The translations under genes and the position numbers were made by a program. A DNA stretch of 6,385 bases from contig CAMDWF010000138.1 of the NCBI GenBank assembly GCA_945878795.1, positions 1 through 6,385 on the forward strand. The letters run 5' to 3'. The notes below the pieces were generated by a model that saw only the letters and a list, made by a program, of their open reading frames with translations, was not told the origin of the DNA and ran no database searches. This document shows, in pieces, positions 1-4,971 of this stretch. Numbering within the stretch: position 1 is the stretch's first letter; each line of letters begins with the position of its first letter. The stretch comes from Synechococcus sp. UW140 (lineage in GTDB: Bacteria > Cyanobacteriota > Cyanobacteriia > PCC-6307 > Cyanobiaceae).

Positions 1-1
1 A

Positions 2-136
2 ACGGTGGTCAGCAGTGAAGGCGCGATCGAGGTCCTGGAGCCCGCCATGGACCGGGACGAGCGCGAACTGCTGGAGCGGTCGGCCGCGCTGCTGCGCCGG
101 GGTTATCGCGAAGCGATGCAGCTGCACGAAGTCTGA
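2..136 (+). CDS. C-terminal end of a probable L-lactate/malate dehydrogenase (partial)
   Basis: The reading frame enters from outside the window and gives 44 residues before TGA at 134-136. The tail reads GAIEVLEPAMDRDERELLERSAALLRR, split here as GAIEVLEPAMDRDE then RELLERSAALLRR. This resembles the end of the LDH/MDH family, where a 'G-hydrophobic-E-x-hydrophobic' strand is followed by an acidic 'L-x-x-x-E' helix containing an 'SA-x-x-L' segment. These NAD-dependent cytosolic enzymes interconvert pyruvate and lactate or oxaloacetate and malate. The Rossmann fold, active-site His and substrate-specificity residue all lie upstream, so lactate versus malate cannot be decided. The last codons form the left arm of a long perfect hairpin (122-161). 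The family call rests only on the C-terminal helix and is moderate; another enzyme with a similar helical tail is possible. Confidence 0.5.
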   Translation, partial: TVVSSEGAIEVLEPAMDRDERELLERSAALLRRGYREAMQLHEV

Positions 137-161
137 GGCAACAGCCTCAGACTTCGTGCAG
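122..161 (+). terminator. 18-bp perfect hairpin overlapping a stop codon, probable terminator
   Basis: CTGCACGAAGTCTGAGGC (122-139) is followed by the loop AACA and then its exact reverse complement (144-161). All 18 pairs are Watson-Crick. The TGA stop (134-136) of the upstream gene lies within the left arm, so the final four sense codons are also stem. No T tract follows (the next bases are GCTCGCC), so it is not a textbook intrinsic terminator. Its place directly at a gene end suggests termination and/or 3'-end protection of the transcript. Confidence 0.7.
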
Positions 162-165
162 GCTC

Positions 166-192
166 GCCGCCAGAGGCCTGCTGGCTGGCGGC
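166..192 (+). other. Possible leader hairpin upstream of the hisC-like gene
   Basis: GCCGCCAG (166-173) pairs with CTGGCGGC (185-192), giving an 8-bp GC-rich stem and an 11-nt loop. It ends 34 nt before the ATG at 227. A shorter alternative uses GCCAG (169-173) with CTGGC (181-185). It could be part of the 5' leader or a second hairpin backing up the one at 122-161. Stems of this size are common by chance in such GC-rich DNA. No recognisable promoter was found between 162 and 226. Confidence 0.25.
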
Positions 193-226
193 AGCGGGTG
201 GGGCGAGGGCCATCTACCGTCAGGGT

Positions 227-1468
227 ATGGATCGACCCGCTGCACCCCAGGCGGCCCCCGCACGCCCACCGGTCCCCGCGCCGCCGCCGGCGCGACCAGA
301 GGTGGAGAACCTGCAGGCCTACAGCGCTCCCCTGGAGGGGCGGCGGGGAATGCTGCGGCTCGATTTCAACGAGAACACCGTGGGTCCCAGCCCCAAGGTG
401 GTGGAGGCGCTTCGGGCCATCCCGGCCGAACATGTCGCCATCTATCCCGAATACGACGGCCTCCAGGCGGCGGTGGCGGCCTCCTTGCAGCGCATTTCCG
501 GTCCGGCGGCGCCGGGCCGGAGCCTGGAGCCCCACCACATCGGTCTGTTCAACGGGGTCGATGGGGCCCTGCACGCGCTGTTTCAGGCCTACGGCGCCCC
601 GGGGGATCGCCTGCTCACCACCAGCCCCACCTTTGGCTACTACTCCCCCTGCGCCCGCATGCAGGGGATGGCAATCGAGGCGATCCCCTACCGCCACAAC
701 GATTTCACCTTTCCCTTTGACGAAATCCTCGCCGCCTTGACGGGGCCAACTCCCGGCCCTGGCCAGGTCGCCGCGCCCCAGCCCTGGACCCCGCCGCGCC
801 TGCTGCTGATCTGCAATCCCAACAACCCCACCGGCACCCGCCTGGCGCCCGAGCGGATCCTGGCGCTGGCGGCGGCCTCCCCGGCCACCCTGGTGGTGGT
901 GGATGAGCTCTATGAGGCCTTCAGCGGCGACAGCGTCCTGCCGCTGCTGTTGGCTGGCGCCGGAGCAGAAGGCACCTGGGTGCCAGGGGCGGCCGATCCC
1001 TTCGCCGCCTTCCCCAACCTGCTGGTGCTGCGCTCCCTTGCCAAAACGGCCGGTCTGGCGGGGTTGCGCATCGGCTTTGCCATCGGCCATCCCGCCGTGG
1101 TGGAGCGGGTCGGACGGGTCACCGGGCCCTACGACATCAACAGCTTTGCCGTAACCGCCGCCTATGCGGCCCTGGACGACCAGGCCTATGTCGATGGCTT
1201 CGTGGCTGAGGTTCTGGCGGCCAAGGCCTTGCTGCAACAGCGTCTGACGGCGGCAGGGTGGCGTCACCAGGGGGAAGGGGGCAACTATCTGCTGCTCTGG
1301 CCCCGGGCCCGGGGGGCCGCCGCCGTCGAACAGCGGCTCAGGGATGCCGGCATCCTGGTGCGTTCGATGGCGGGCAAGCCCCTCATCGACGGCAGCCTGC
1401 GGGTCAGCATCGGCACCCGAGCCCAGATGGAGATGTTCTGGAGCGCCTGGCAACAGGCCGATTGCTGA
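227..1468 (+). CDS. hisC: HisC-type PLP-dependent aminotransferase (histidinol-phosphate aminotransferase family)
   Basis: A 413-residue fold-type I aminotransferase, probably cytosolic. HisC transfers an amino group from glutamate to imidazole-acetol phosphate in histidine synthesis; relatives act on aromatic amino acids. Visible landmarks are LDFNENTVGPSP (45-56), NPNNPTG (197-203), DELY (226-229, with the Asp and Tyr that contact PLP), RSLAKTAGLAGLRIG (269-283) with K273 as the expected Schiff-base lysine, and LRVSIGT (391-397) with R392 as the likely substrate-carboxylate arginine. The first 24 residues are Pro/Ala-rich (ten prolines) and look unlike the family. An in-frame GTG at 302 (residue 26) would give a 388-aa protein closer to the usual 350-370 aa. 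Neither start has a well-spaced Shine-Dalgarno. Pro/Gly-rich inserts near 172-190 and 244-264 also add length. Histidinol-phosphate specificity is inferred; cyanobacteria often carry more than one HisC-like gene. It converges on trpG. Confidence 0.85.
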   Translation: MDRPAAPQAAPARPPVPAPPPARPEVENLQAYSAPLEGRRGMLRLDFNENTVGPSPKVVEALRAIPAEHVAIYPEYDGLQAAVAASLQRISGPAAPGRSLEPHHIGLFNGVDGALHALFQAYGAPGDRLLTTSPTFGYYSPCARMQGMAIEAIPYRHNDFTFPFDEILAALTGPTPGPGQVAAPQPWTPPRLLLICNPNNPTGTRLAPERILALAAASPATLVVVDELYEAFSGDSVLPLLLAGAGAEGTWVPGAADPFAAFPNLLVLRSLAKTAGLAGLRIGFAIGHPAVVERVGRVTGPYDINSFAVTAAYAALDDQAYVDGFVAEVLAAKALLQQRLTAAGWRHQGEGGNYLLLWPRARGAAAVEQRLRDAGILVRSMAGKPLIDGSLRVSIGTRAQMEMFWSAWQQADC

Positions 1469-1477
1469 AGTCCCCTG

Positions 1478-1497
1478 GCCGGCGAGCTAGCGCCGGC
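1478..1497. terminator. Inverted repeat between convergent genes, candidate bidirectional terminator
   Basis: GCCGGCG (1478-1484) and CGCCGGC (1491-1497) form a 7-bp all-GC stem with the 6-nt loop AGCTAG. It fills most of the 32-nt gap between the stops of the aminotransferase and trpG. The right arm lies in a 12-nt palindrome (1489-1500). There is no T tract on either side. Being symmetric and sited between convergent stops, it could end transcripts from both directions, but this is inferred from position. Confidence 0.45.
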
Positions 1498-1500
1498 GCT

Positions 1501-2094
1501 TCAGGCCGCGGCCTGGGTGAGAAAATTGGCCAGCAACTGGTGCCCCCCCTGGGTCAGCACGCTTTCGGGGTGGAATTGCACCCCCTGCAGGGCCGGGTGC
1601 TGACGGTGCCTCAGGCCCATGATCGTGCCGTCCTCCAGCCAGGCCGTCACCTCCAGGCACTCCGGCAGGCTGGATCGCTCGGCGATGAGGCTGTGGTAGC
1701 GGGTGGCGGTGAGGGGATCGGGCAGCCCCGCGAAGACCCCCCCGTTGTCGTGGTGGACGGGGGAGGTTTTGCCGTGCATCAGCTGGGGGGCCCGCACCAC
1801 CCGGCCGCCGAAGGCCTGGGCCAGGCATTGGTGGCCCAGGCACACCCCCAGAATCGGCACGCTGGCCCCCAGCTCCTGGATCACCTCCAGACAAACCCCG
1901 GCCTGATCAGGGTCCCCCGGACCTGGTGAGATCAAAATCGCGGCTGGATCGAGGGCTCGAATCGCCTCCAGACTGAGGGCATCGTTGCGCTCGACCCTGA
2001 CTTCGGCCGCCACGGGATGGTCGGCGGCTAATTCGCCAAGGTATTGGACCAGGTTGTAGGTGAAGCTGTCGTAGTTATCAAGAACCAGAAGCAT
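1501..2094 (-). CDS. trpG: Anthranilate / aminodeoxychorismate synthase glutamine amidotransferase subunit
   Basis: A complete 197-residue class I (triad-type) glutamine amidotransferase. It releases ammonia from glutamine and passes it to a chorismate-binding partner, either TrpE (anthranilate, for tryptophan) or PabB (aminodeoxychorismate, for folate). Visible motifs are DNYDSFTYNLVQYL (6-19), the oxyanion-hole segment SPGPGDP (56-62), the nucleophile elbow GVCLGHQ (83-89) with C85, HGKTS (107-111), and FHPES (174-178) giving H175 and E177 of the Cys-His-Glu triad. The length is normal for the family. No trpE or pabB is adjacent, so the subunit may serve both pathways, as a single amphibolic TrpG/PabA does in some bacteria. 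ATG at 2094 sits directly on the conserved N-terminus; it has no strong Shine-Dalgarno. It is the last gene of the leftward set, 31 nt after the dgkA stop. Confidence 0.92.
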   Translation of the reverse strand: MLLVLDNYDSFTYNLVQYLGELAADHPVAAEVRVERNDALSLEAIRALDPAAILISPGPGDPDQAGVCLEVIQELGASVPILGVCLGHQCLAQAFGGRVVRAPQLMHGKTSPVHHDNGGVFAGLPDPLTATRYHSLIAERSSLPECLEVTAWLEDGTIMGLRHRQHPALQGVQFHPESVLTQGGHQLLANFLTQAAA

Positions 2095-2125
2095 GGGACG
2101 CCACGGCGGGCGAGGGTGGCCCCAT

Positions 2126-2587
2126 TCAAAGCCCGAGGCGGGCCAGCAGGGGTGGCAGCAGCAGCAACACCGCGATCAGCATCGAAGCCAGCGCCGCCAC
2201 CAGCACGGCGGCGGCGGCGCAGTCTTTGGCGATGCGGGCCAAGGGATGATATTTACGGCCAATAGCCAGGTCGACCACCGCTTCGGTGGCGGTGTTCAGC
2301 AGTTCCAGCACCAGCACCGCCGTCACGGTCAGTACCAGCAGGGCCAGGCGGTCCAGGCTGAGCTGCAGCCACAGGCCCAGGCCAAAGGCGAAGCTGCCAA
2401 TAAAAACATGGATCCGGAAATTCCGCTGGCTAACGAAGCCGTAGGCCAGACCCTGGGCCGCATAGCGAAAGCTGGAGGGCAGGTCGCCGGCCACCTTCCA
2501 GGCGGTGTTGCGGCCACGGCTTTGGGGGGTCTGGCTGTTGCCACTCACCGGGCGCAGGTGGGTAGTGGGATCATCGGAAGCAAGCAT
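2126..2587 (-). CDS. dgkA: Diacylglycerol kinase / undecaprenol kinase family membrane protein
   Basis: 153 residues from the ATG at 2587. This is the small prokaryotic DgkA family, integral membrane kinases that phosphorylate diacylglycerol or, in the Gram-positive type, undecaprenol, feeding lipid turnover or the cell-wall carrier pool. The domain begins at SSFRYAAQGLAYGF (38-51). Three membrane segments are visible, near 60-78, 80-106 and 123-147. The signature ELLNTATEAVVD (95-106) holds E95, N98 and E102, which line the active site in the family, and is followed by HPLARIAKDCAAAAVL (114-129) with K121-D122. The first 30 residues are polar and family-atypical. The frame stays open upstream to a TTG at 2629 (14 more codons), but the ATG is the more likely start. 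The substrate cannot be told from sequence. A 79-nt gap separates it from ybeY and 31 nt from trpG. Confidence 0.88.
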   Translation of the reverse strand: MLASDDPTTHLRPVSGNSQTPQSRGRNTAWKVAGDLPSSFRYAAQGLAYGFVSQRNFRIHVFIGSFAFGLGLWLQLSLDRLALLVLTVTAVLVLELLNTATEAVVDLAIGRKYHPLARIAKDCAAAAVLVAALASMLIAVLLLLPPLLARLGL

Positions 2588-2640
2588 GAACCACCCGCCG
2601 GCCTGAGTCGACGCCAGAATGTGGCGCAAACCTTAGGCCC

Positions 2641-2670
2641 ATTTTCGCGGCATAAATGTCGTTTGATCAA
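2641..2670 (-). promoter_or_regulatory. Weak candidate promoter upstream of dgkA
   Basis: The ybeY-dgkA gap is the most AT-rich stretch of an otherwise GC-rich window. On the minus strand TTGATC (2670-2665) and GAAAAT (2646-2641) are spaced 18 nt apart; each matches four of six bases of the -35 and -10 consensus. The -35 overlaps the ybeY stop and the 8-nt palindrome TTGATCAA (2663-2670). This could give dgkA-trpG their own transcript. The evidence is consensus resemblance only. Confidence 0.22.
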
Positions 2671-3245
2671 CCTTGCGCTGAGATGGGAACGCCCGCCTTG
2701 GCCAGCAGTTCCTGCTGTCGCGCCAGCATGAGCTCCAGGCTGGCGGCATCGGGATGGTCCCAGCCGAGCAGATGCAGCAGCCCATGGCTGGCCAGAAAGC
2801 GCAGTTCCCCTGCCAGGTCGTGCTGGTGCTCCTCGGCCTGCCGCGCCGCTGTCTGCACAGAAATGATTATGTCGCCGAGCTCCAGGGGCTCGTCCTGCCC
2901 CAGTTCGGCCAGGGCGCTGGCGGGCAGGGGCGCCTCCTGGGCGGCGAAGGCCAGGACGTCGGTGGGACCCTCCTGCTGGCGCCACTCCCGGTTCAGCACC
3001 GCCATGTTGTGGTCATCGGTGATCAACAGACCCAGGCTGTAGGCCGGGGCCCGCAGCTGCGCCGGCAGCTCCGGCGTCAGTTGGTCCAGCCAGTCGCCCA
3101 GCAGGGCCTGCCAGTGGCCCTCGGCCTGGTCGCCAGAGGTGAGGGGTGCCGCTGCCGCCAGCAGGGGTGCCATGGCGGCGCCCAGGGGGGCGCCATCACC
3201 ACCCTCAAGCCGCAGGGTCAGCTCCAGGCAGGGTGCGGATGTCAC
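2667..3245 (-). CDS. ybeY: Endoribonuclease YbeY (rRNA maturation factor)
   Basis: 192 residues. YbeY is a zinc-dependent single-strand endoribonuclease of UPF0054, needed for 16S rRNA 3'-end maturation and 70S ribosome quality control in the cytoplasm. The zinc motif HGLLHLLGWDH (154-164) supplies H154, H158 and H164, in the family pattern H-G-x-L-H-L-x-G-x-D-H. Other family blocks are NREWRQQEGPTDVLAF (85-100) and LGDIIISV (123-130). The first 65 residues include a low-complexity Ala/Leu segment and are longer than in the E. coli protein, which is about 155 aa. The start is GTG at 3245, chosen because it overlaps the TGA of the preceding gene as GTGA, a normal translational-coupling arrangement; a later ATG at 3173 (residue 25) is the alternative. 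Its place behind prfB fits a translation-related operon. Confidence 0.93.
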   Translation of the reverse strand: MTSAPCLELTLRLEGGDGAPLGAAMAPLLAAAAPLTSGDQAEGHWQALLGDWLDQLTPELPAQLRAPAYSLGLLITDDHNMAVLNREWRQQEGPTDVLAFAAQEAPLPASALAELGQDEPLELGDIIISVQTAARQAEEHQHDLAGELRFLASHGLLHLLGWDHPDAASLELMLARQQELLAKAGVPISAQG

Positions 3246-3427
3246 TGGGGCAAGTTGGGGCGACCGAGCCAGGCGATCAACAGCAGAAAGGCCACCAGCC
3301 CCACGGCGGTCAAGCCGAAATGGAACAGGCTCTGGCGGCCCTTGCGCACCATGTTGCGCATGGCCAGTTTGACAAAACCGGCGTCGGCTTCCGATCCGTT
3401 GTTTGGCGGTTGTTCGTCAGCGTTCAT
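3242..3427 (-). CDS. Small DUF3285-like single-pass membrane protein
   Basis: 61 residues. The N-terminal 17 residues are acidic/polar, followed by a basic amphipathic stretch, FVKLAMRNMVRKGRQSL (18-34). After FHF (35-37) comes one hydrophobic segment, roughly residues 38-54, and a short tail ending RPNLPQ. Basic residues before the membrane segment predict the N-terminus inside the cytoplasm. I recognise it as the cyanobacterial DUF3285-type protein usually found next to prfB; no function is known to me. It overlaps prfB by ATGA (3424-3427) and ybeY by GTGA (3242-3245), so both junctions look translationally coupled. This tight embedding and the family-like core argue that it is a real gene despite its size. 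The family name is from memory. Confidence 0.85.
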   Translation of the reverse strand: MNADEQPPNNGSEADAGFVKLAMRNMVRKGRQSLFHFGLTAVGLVAFLLLIAWLGRPNLPQ

Positions 3428-4549
3428 GGGGTCTCCCCAGCGCCTACTTCCACACCCTGGCGCAGCAGCGACTGGATGAAGGGGTCGAGATCGCCGTCCA
3501 TCACGCCTTGCACGTCAGTGGTCTCCTCGCCGGTGCGCAGATCCTTCACCATTTGGTAAGGGTGAAACACATAGTTGCGGATCTGGTTGCCCCAGGCCGC
3601 CTCGACGATGTCACCGCGGATGTCGGCGATCTCGGCGGCCCGTTGCTCCTGGGCGATCACCAGCAATTTGGCCATCAGCAGGGCCATGGCCTTTTCCTTG
3701 TTTTGCAGCTGGGAGCGCTCCTGGGTGCAGCGCACGGCCAGGCCGGTGGGGATGTGCAGGATGCGCACCGCCGTTTCCACCTTGTTGACGTTCTGGCCGC
3801 CGGCGCCGCCGGAGCGGGAAGTGGTCACCTCCAGGTCTTTTTCGGGGATGTCTAGTTTCACGTCCTGATCAATTCTTGGCATCACCTCTACCCCGGCAAA
3901 GCTCGTCTGCCGTTTGTCGTTGGCATTGAAGGGCGAGATGCGCACCAAGCGGTGGGTGCCCTTCTCGTTGCGCAGATAGCCATAGGCGTAGCGCCCGTCG
4001 ATTTCGATCGTGCAGCTTTTGATGCCCGCTTCTTCCCCTTCGGAGAGTTCGTCGACGCTCACCTTCATGCCGTGGTCTTCGGCCCAGCGGGTGTACCTGC
4101 GCATCAACATCAGGGCCCAGTCCTGGGCATCGGTCCCCCCGGCGCCGGCGTTGATCGAGATCACCGCCCCCTCTTTGTCGTAGGTGCCGGCGAGCAGCCG
4201 CTCCAATTCCCAGCGGTCCAGGTCGCAGCGGAGGCTTTGCAGGCCGCTATGGGCTTCTTCGAGCAGGTCGTTGTCGGGTTCGAGGTCGTAAAGCTCGAGG
4301 GTGGCCTGGCCGTCCTCGATCAGCCCCTGCCAGCGGCTGAGCTGGGCCAACTGGGCTTTCACCTCGTCGAGCTGGCGCATCTGCTTTTGGGCATTGGCCT
4401 GGTCCTCCCAAAAGGTGGGCTGGGAGGTGAGCTGTTCCAGATCCCGCTGACGGGCCTTCAGGGCCGGTACGTCAAAGGCAGTCCTGGGCATGGCCCAGGC
4501 GGTCAGTGAGCTCGGAGAGGTCGCGTTTGAAATCCGTGAGGTCGAGCAC
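3424..4549 (-). CDS. prfB: Peptide chain release factor 2, with programmed +1 frameshift
   Basis: RF2 recognises UGA and UAA stop codons and triggers peptide release on the ribosome. The gene lies in two frames: GTG 4549 to 4475 (25 codons, VLDLTDFKRDLSELTDRLGH then AQDCL), then TGA at 4474-4472. Skipping T4474 continues at GAC 4473 for 349 codons to TGA at 3426-3424, giving 374 residues. The joined N-terminus matches the RF2 helical domain. SPF, the stop-codon-reading tripeptide, is at 205-207, and GGQ, the hydrolysis motif, at 250-252, the same numbering as E. coli RF2. Position 246 is Ser. The in-frame TGA at 4561-4559 leaves GTG 4549 as the only conventional start. The long +1 frame stays open upstream to 4608 without a conserved sequence; that extension (44 residues) is spurious. 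It is the first gene of the leftward set and overlaps the next by ATGA. Confidence 0.93.
4471..4485 (-). other. prfB programmed +1 frameshift site (CTT TGA C with upstream AGGA)
   Basis: Read on the minus strand this is AGGACTGCCTTTGAC. CTT is codon 25 and TGA codon 26 of the zero frame, the same codon numbers as in E. coli prfB. AGGA (4485-4482) is an SD-like element 4 nt before CTT. In the known mechanism, low RF2 lets the ribosome pause at UGA, and the Leu-tRNA slips from CUU to UUU while the SD-like element pulls on the mRNA. RF2 thereby regulates its own synthesis. Confidence 0.93.
4483..4499 (-). other. Small hairpin just upstream of the prfB frameshift site
   Basis: On the minus strand CCTGGGC (4499-4493), loop CAT and GCCCAGG (4489-4483) form a 7-bp stem that ends 5 nt before CTT. 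The AGG of the SD-like AGGA is the 3' end of the stem. The sequence also encodes RLGHAQD, so codon constraints contribute, and a 7-bp stem can arise by chance. Confidence 0.4.
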
Positions 4550-4656
4550 GGGGGCACTTCATGGCTGAAGGCGACCGTACCAGTGGACCGGATCCCCCAG
4601 TCGGCCATTGCCGGTGGCTTGCCTACGCTGAGGGGATGTCTGCCATTAATTGAGCC
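4550..4656. promoter_or_regulatory. Divergent intergenic region between prfB and grxC
   Basis: These 107 bases must carry the leftward prfB promoter and the rightward grxC promoter, unless transcription starts inside genes. Leftward, TGGTACGGT (4581-4573) resembles an extended -10. Rightward, ATTAAT (4645-4650) could be a -10, but it would start RNA almost at the ATG (4657), and the nearest TTGCCT (4619-4624) is 20 nt away. Neither is convincing. One arm of an inverted repeat (4613-4623) matches 4702-4712 within grxC. No protein-coding signal was seen here. Confidence 0.35.
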
Positions 4657-4971
4657 ATGGCCCAGTCAAAGATCGGGAAGGAATCCGCTGATTCGGCCTC
4701 CGGCAAGCCACCCAGGGTGGAGATCTATACCTGGCAGTTCTGCCCCTATTGCATCCGCGCCAAGGCGCTCCTCGACCGCAAGGAGGTGGTTTACAGCGAA
4801 TACCGCATCGATGGCGATGAGGAGGCCCGACGCCAAATGGCGATCCGCGCCACCGGCCGCACCAGTGTTCCCCAGGTGTTCATCAACAACAGGGCTATCG
4901 GCGGCTGTGACGATCTGTACGCCATCGAGCGCACGGGCGAGCTCGATGACCTGCTGGGTCGGCAAGCGTGA
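4657..4971 (+). CDS. grxC: Glutaredoxin 3 (dithiol CPYC type)
   Basis: 104 residues, a thioredoxin-fold glutaredoxin that reduces disulfides and protein-glutathione adducts in the cytosol using glutathione. The fold begins at VEIYTWQFCPYC (21-32), with the redox pair C29 and C32 in CPYC. TSVPQVF (69-75) carries the cis-proline P72, and GGCDDL (82-87) is the glutathione-binding loop. Residues 1-19 are a polar Ser/Lys/Gly-rich extension before the domain; the usual length is about 85 aa. ATG 4657 is the only ATG ahead of the domain. It lacks a clear Shine-Dalgarno. Its last four bases, GTGA (4968-4971), overlap the gshB start, so enzyme and cofactor synthesis are probably co-expressed. Confidence 0.93.
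   Translation: MAQSKIGKESADSASGKPPRVEIYTWQFCPYCIRAKALLDRKEVVYSEYRIDGDEEARRQMAIRATGRTSVPQVFINNRAIGGCDDLYAIERTGELDDLLGRQA

Noticed and set aside
15..740. 241-codon open frame on the + strand crossing the first hairpin into the aminotransferase gene
   Set aside because: It is Arg/Pro/Ser-rich and overlaps two genes with clear family sequence in other frames.
2612..2626. Small hairpin CGCCA-GAATG-TGGCG in the dgkA leader
   Set aside because: It has only 5 bp, within chance expectation for this base composition.
2588..2629. TTG at 2629 as the dgkA start
   Set aside because: The extra 14 residues are not family-like, and an ATG at 2587 is available.
2754..3479. Long open frame (241 codons) on the + strand opposite ybeY, the DUF3285-like gene and the prfB 3' end
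   Set aside because: It is antisense to motif-bearing genes, its translation is low-complexity Gln/Arg/Gly, and it spans three genes. It is a shadow of GC-rich codon use.
3952..4509. Long open frame (185 codons) on the + strand opposite prfB
   Set aside because: It is a reverse-frame shadow of prfB with no recognisable domain.
4476..4608. In-frame N-terminal extension of prfB from an ATG at 4608
   Set aside because: The extension is unlike RF2. The conserved N-terminal helix is encoded in the other frame, joined at CTT-TGA-C.
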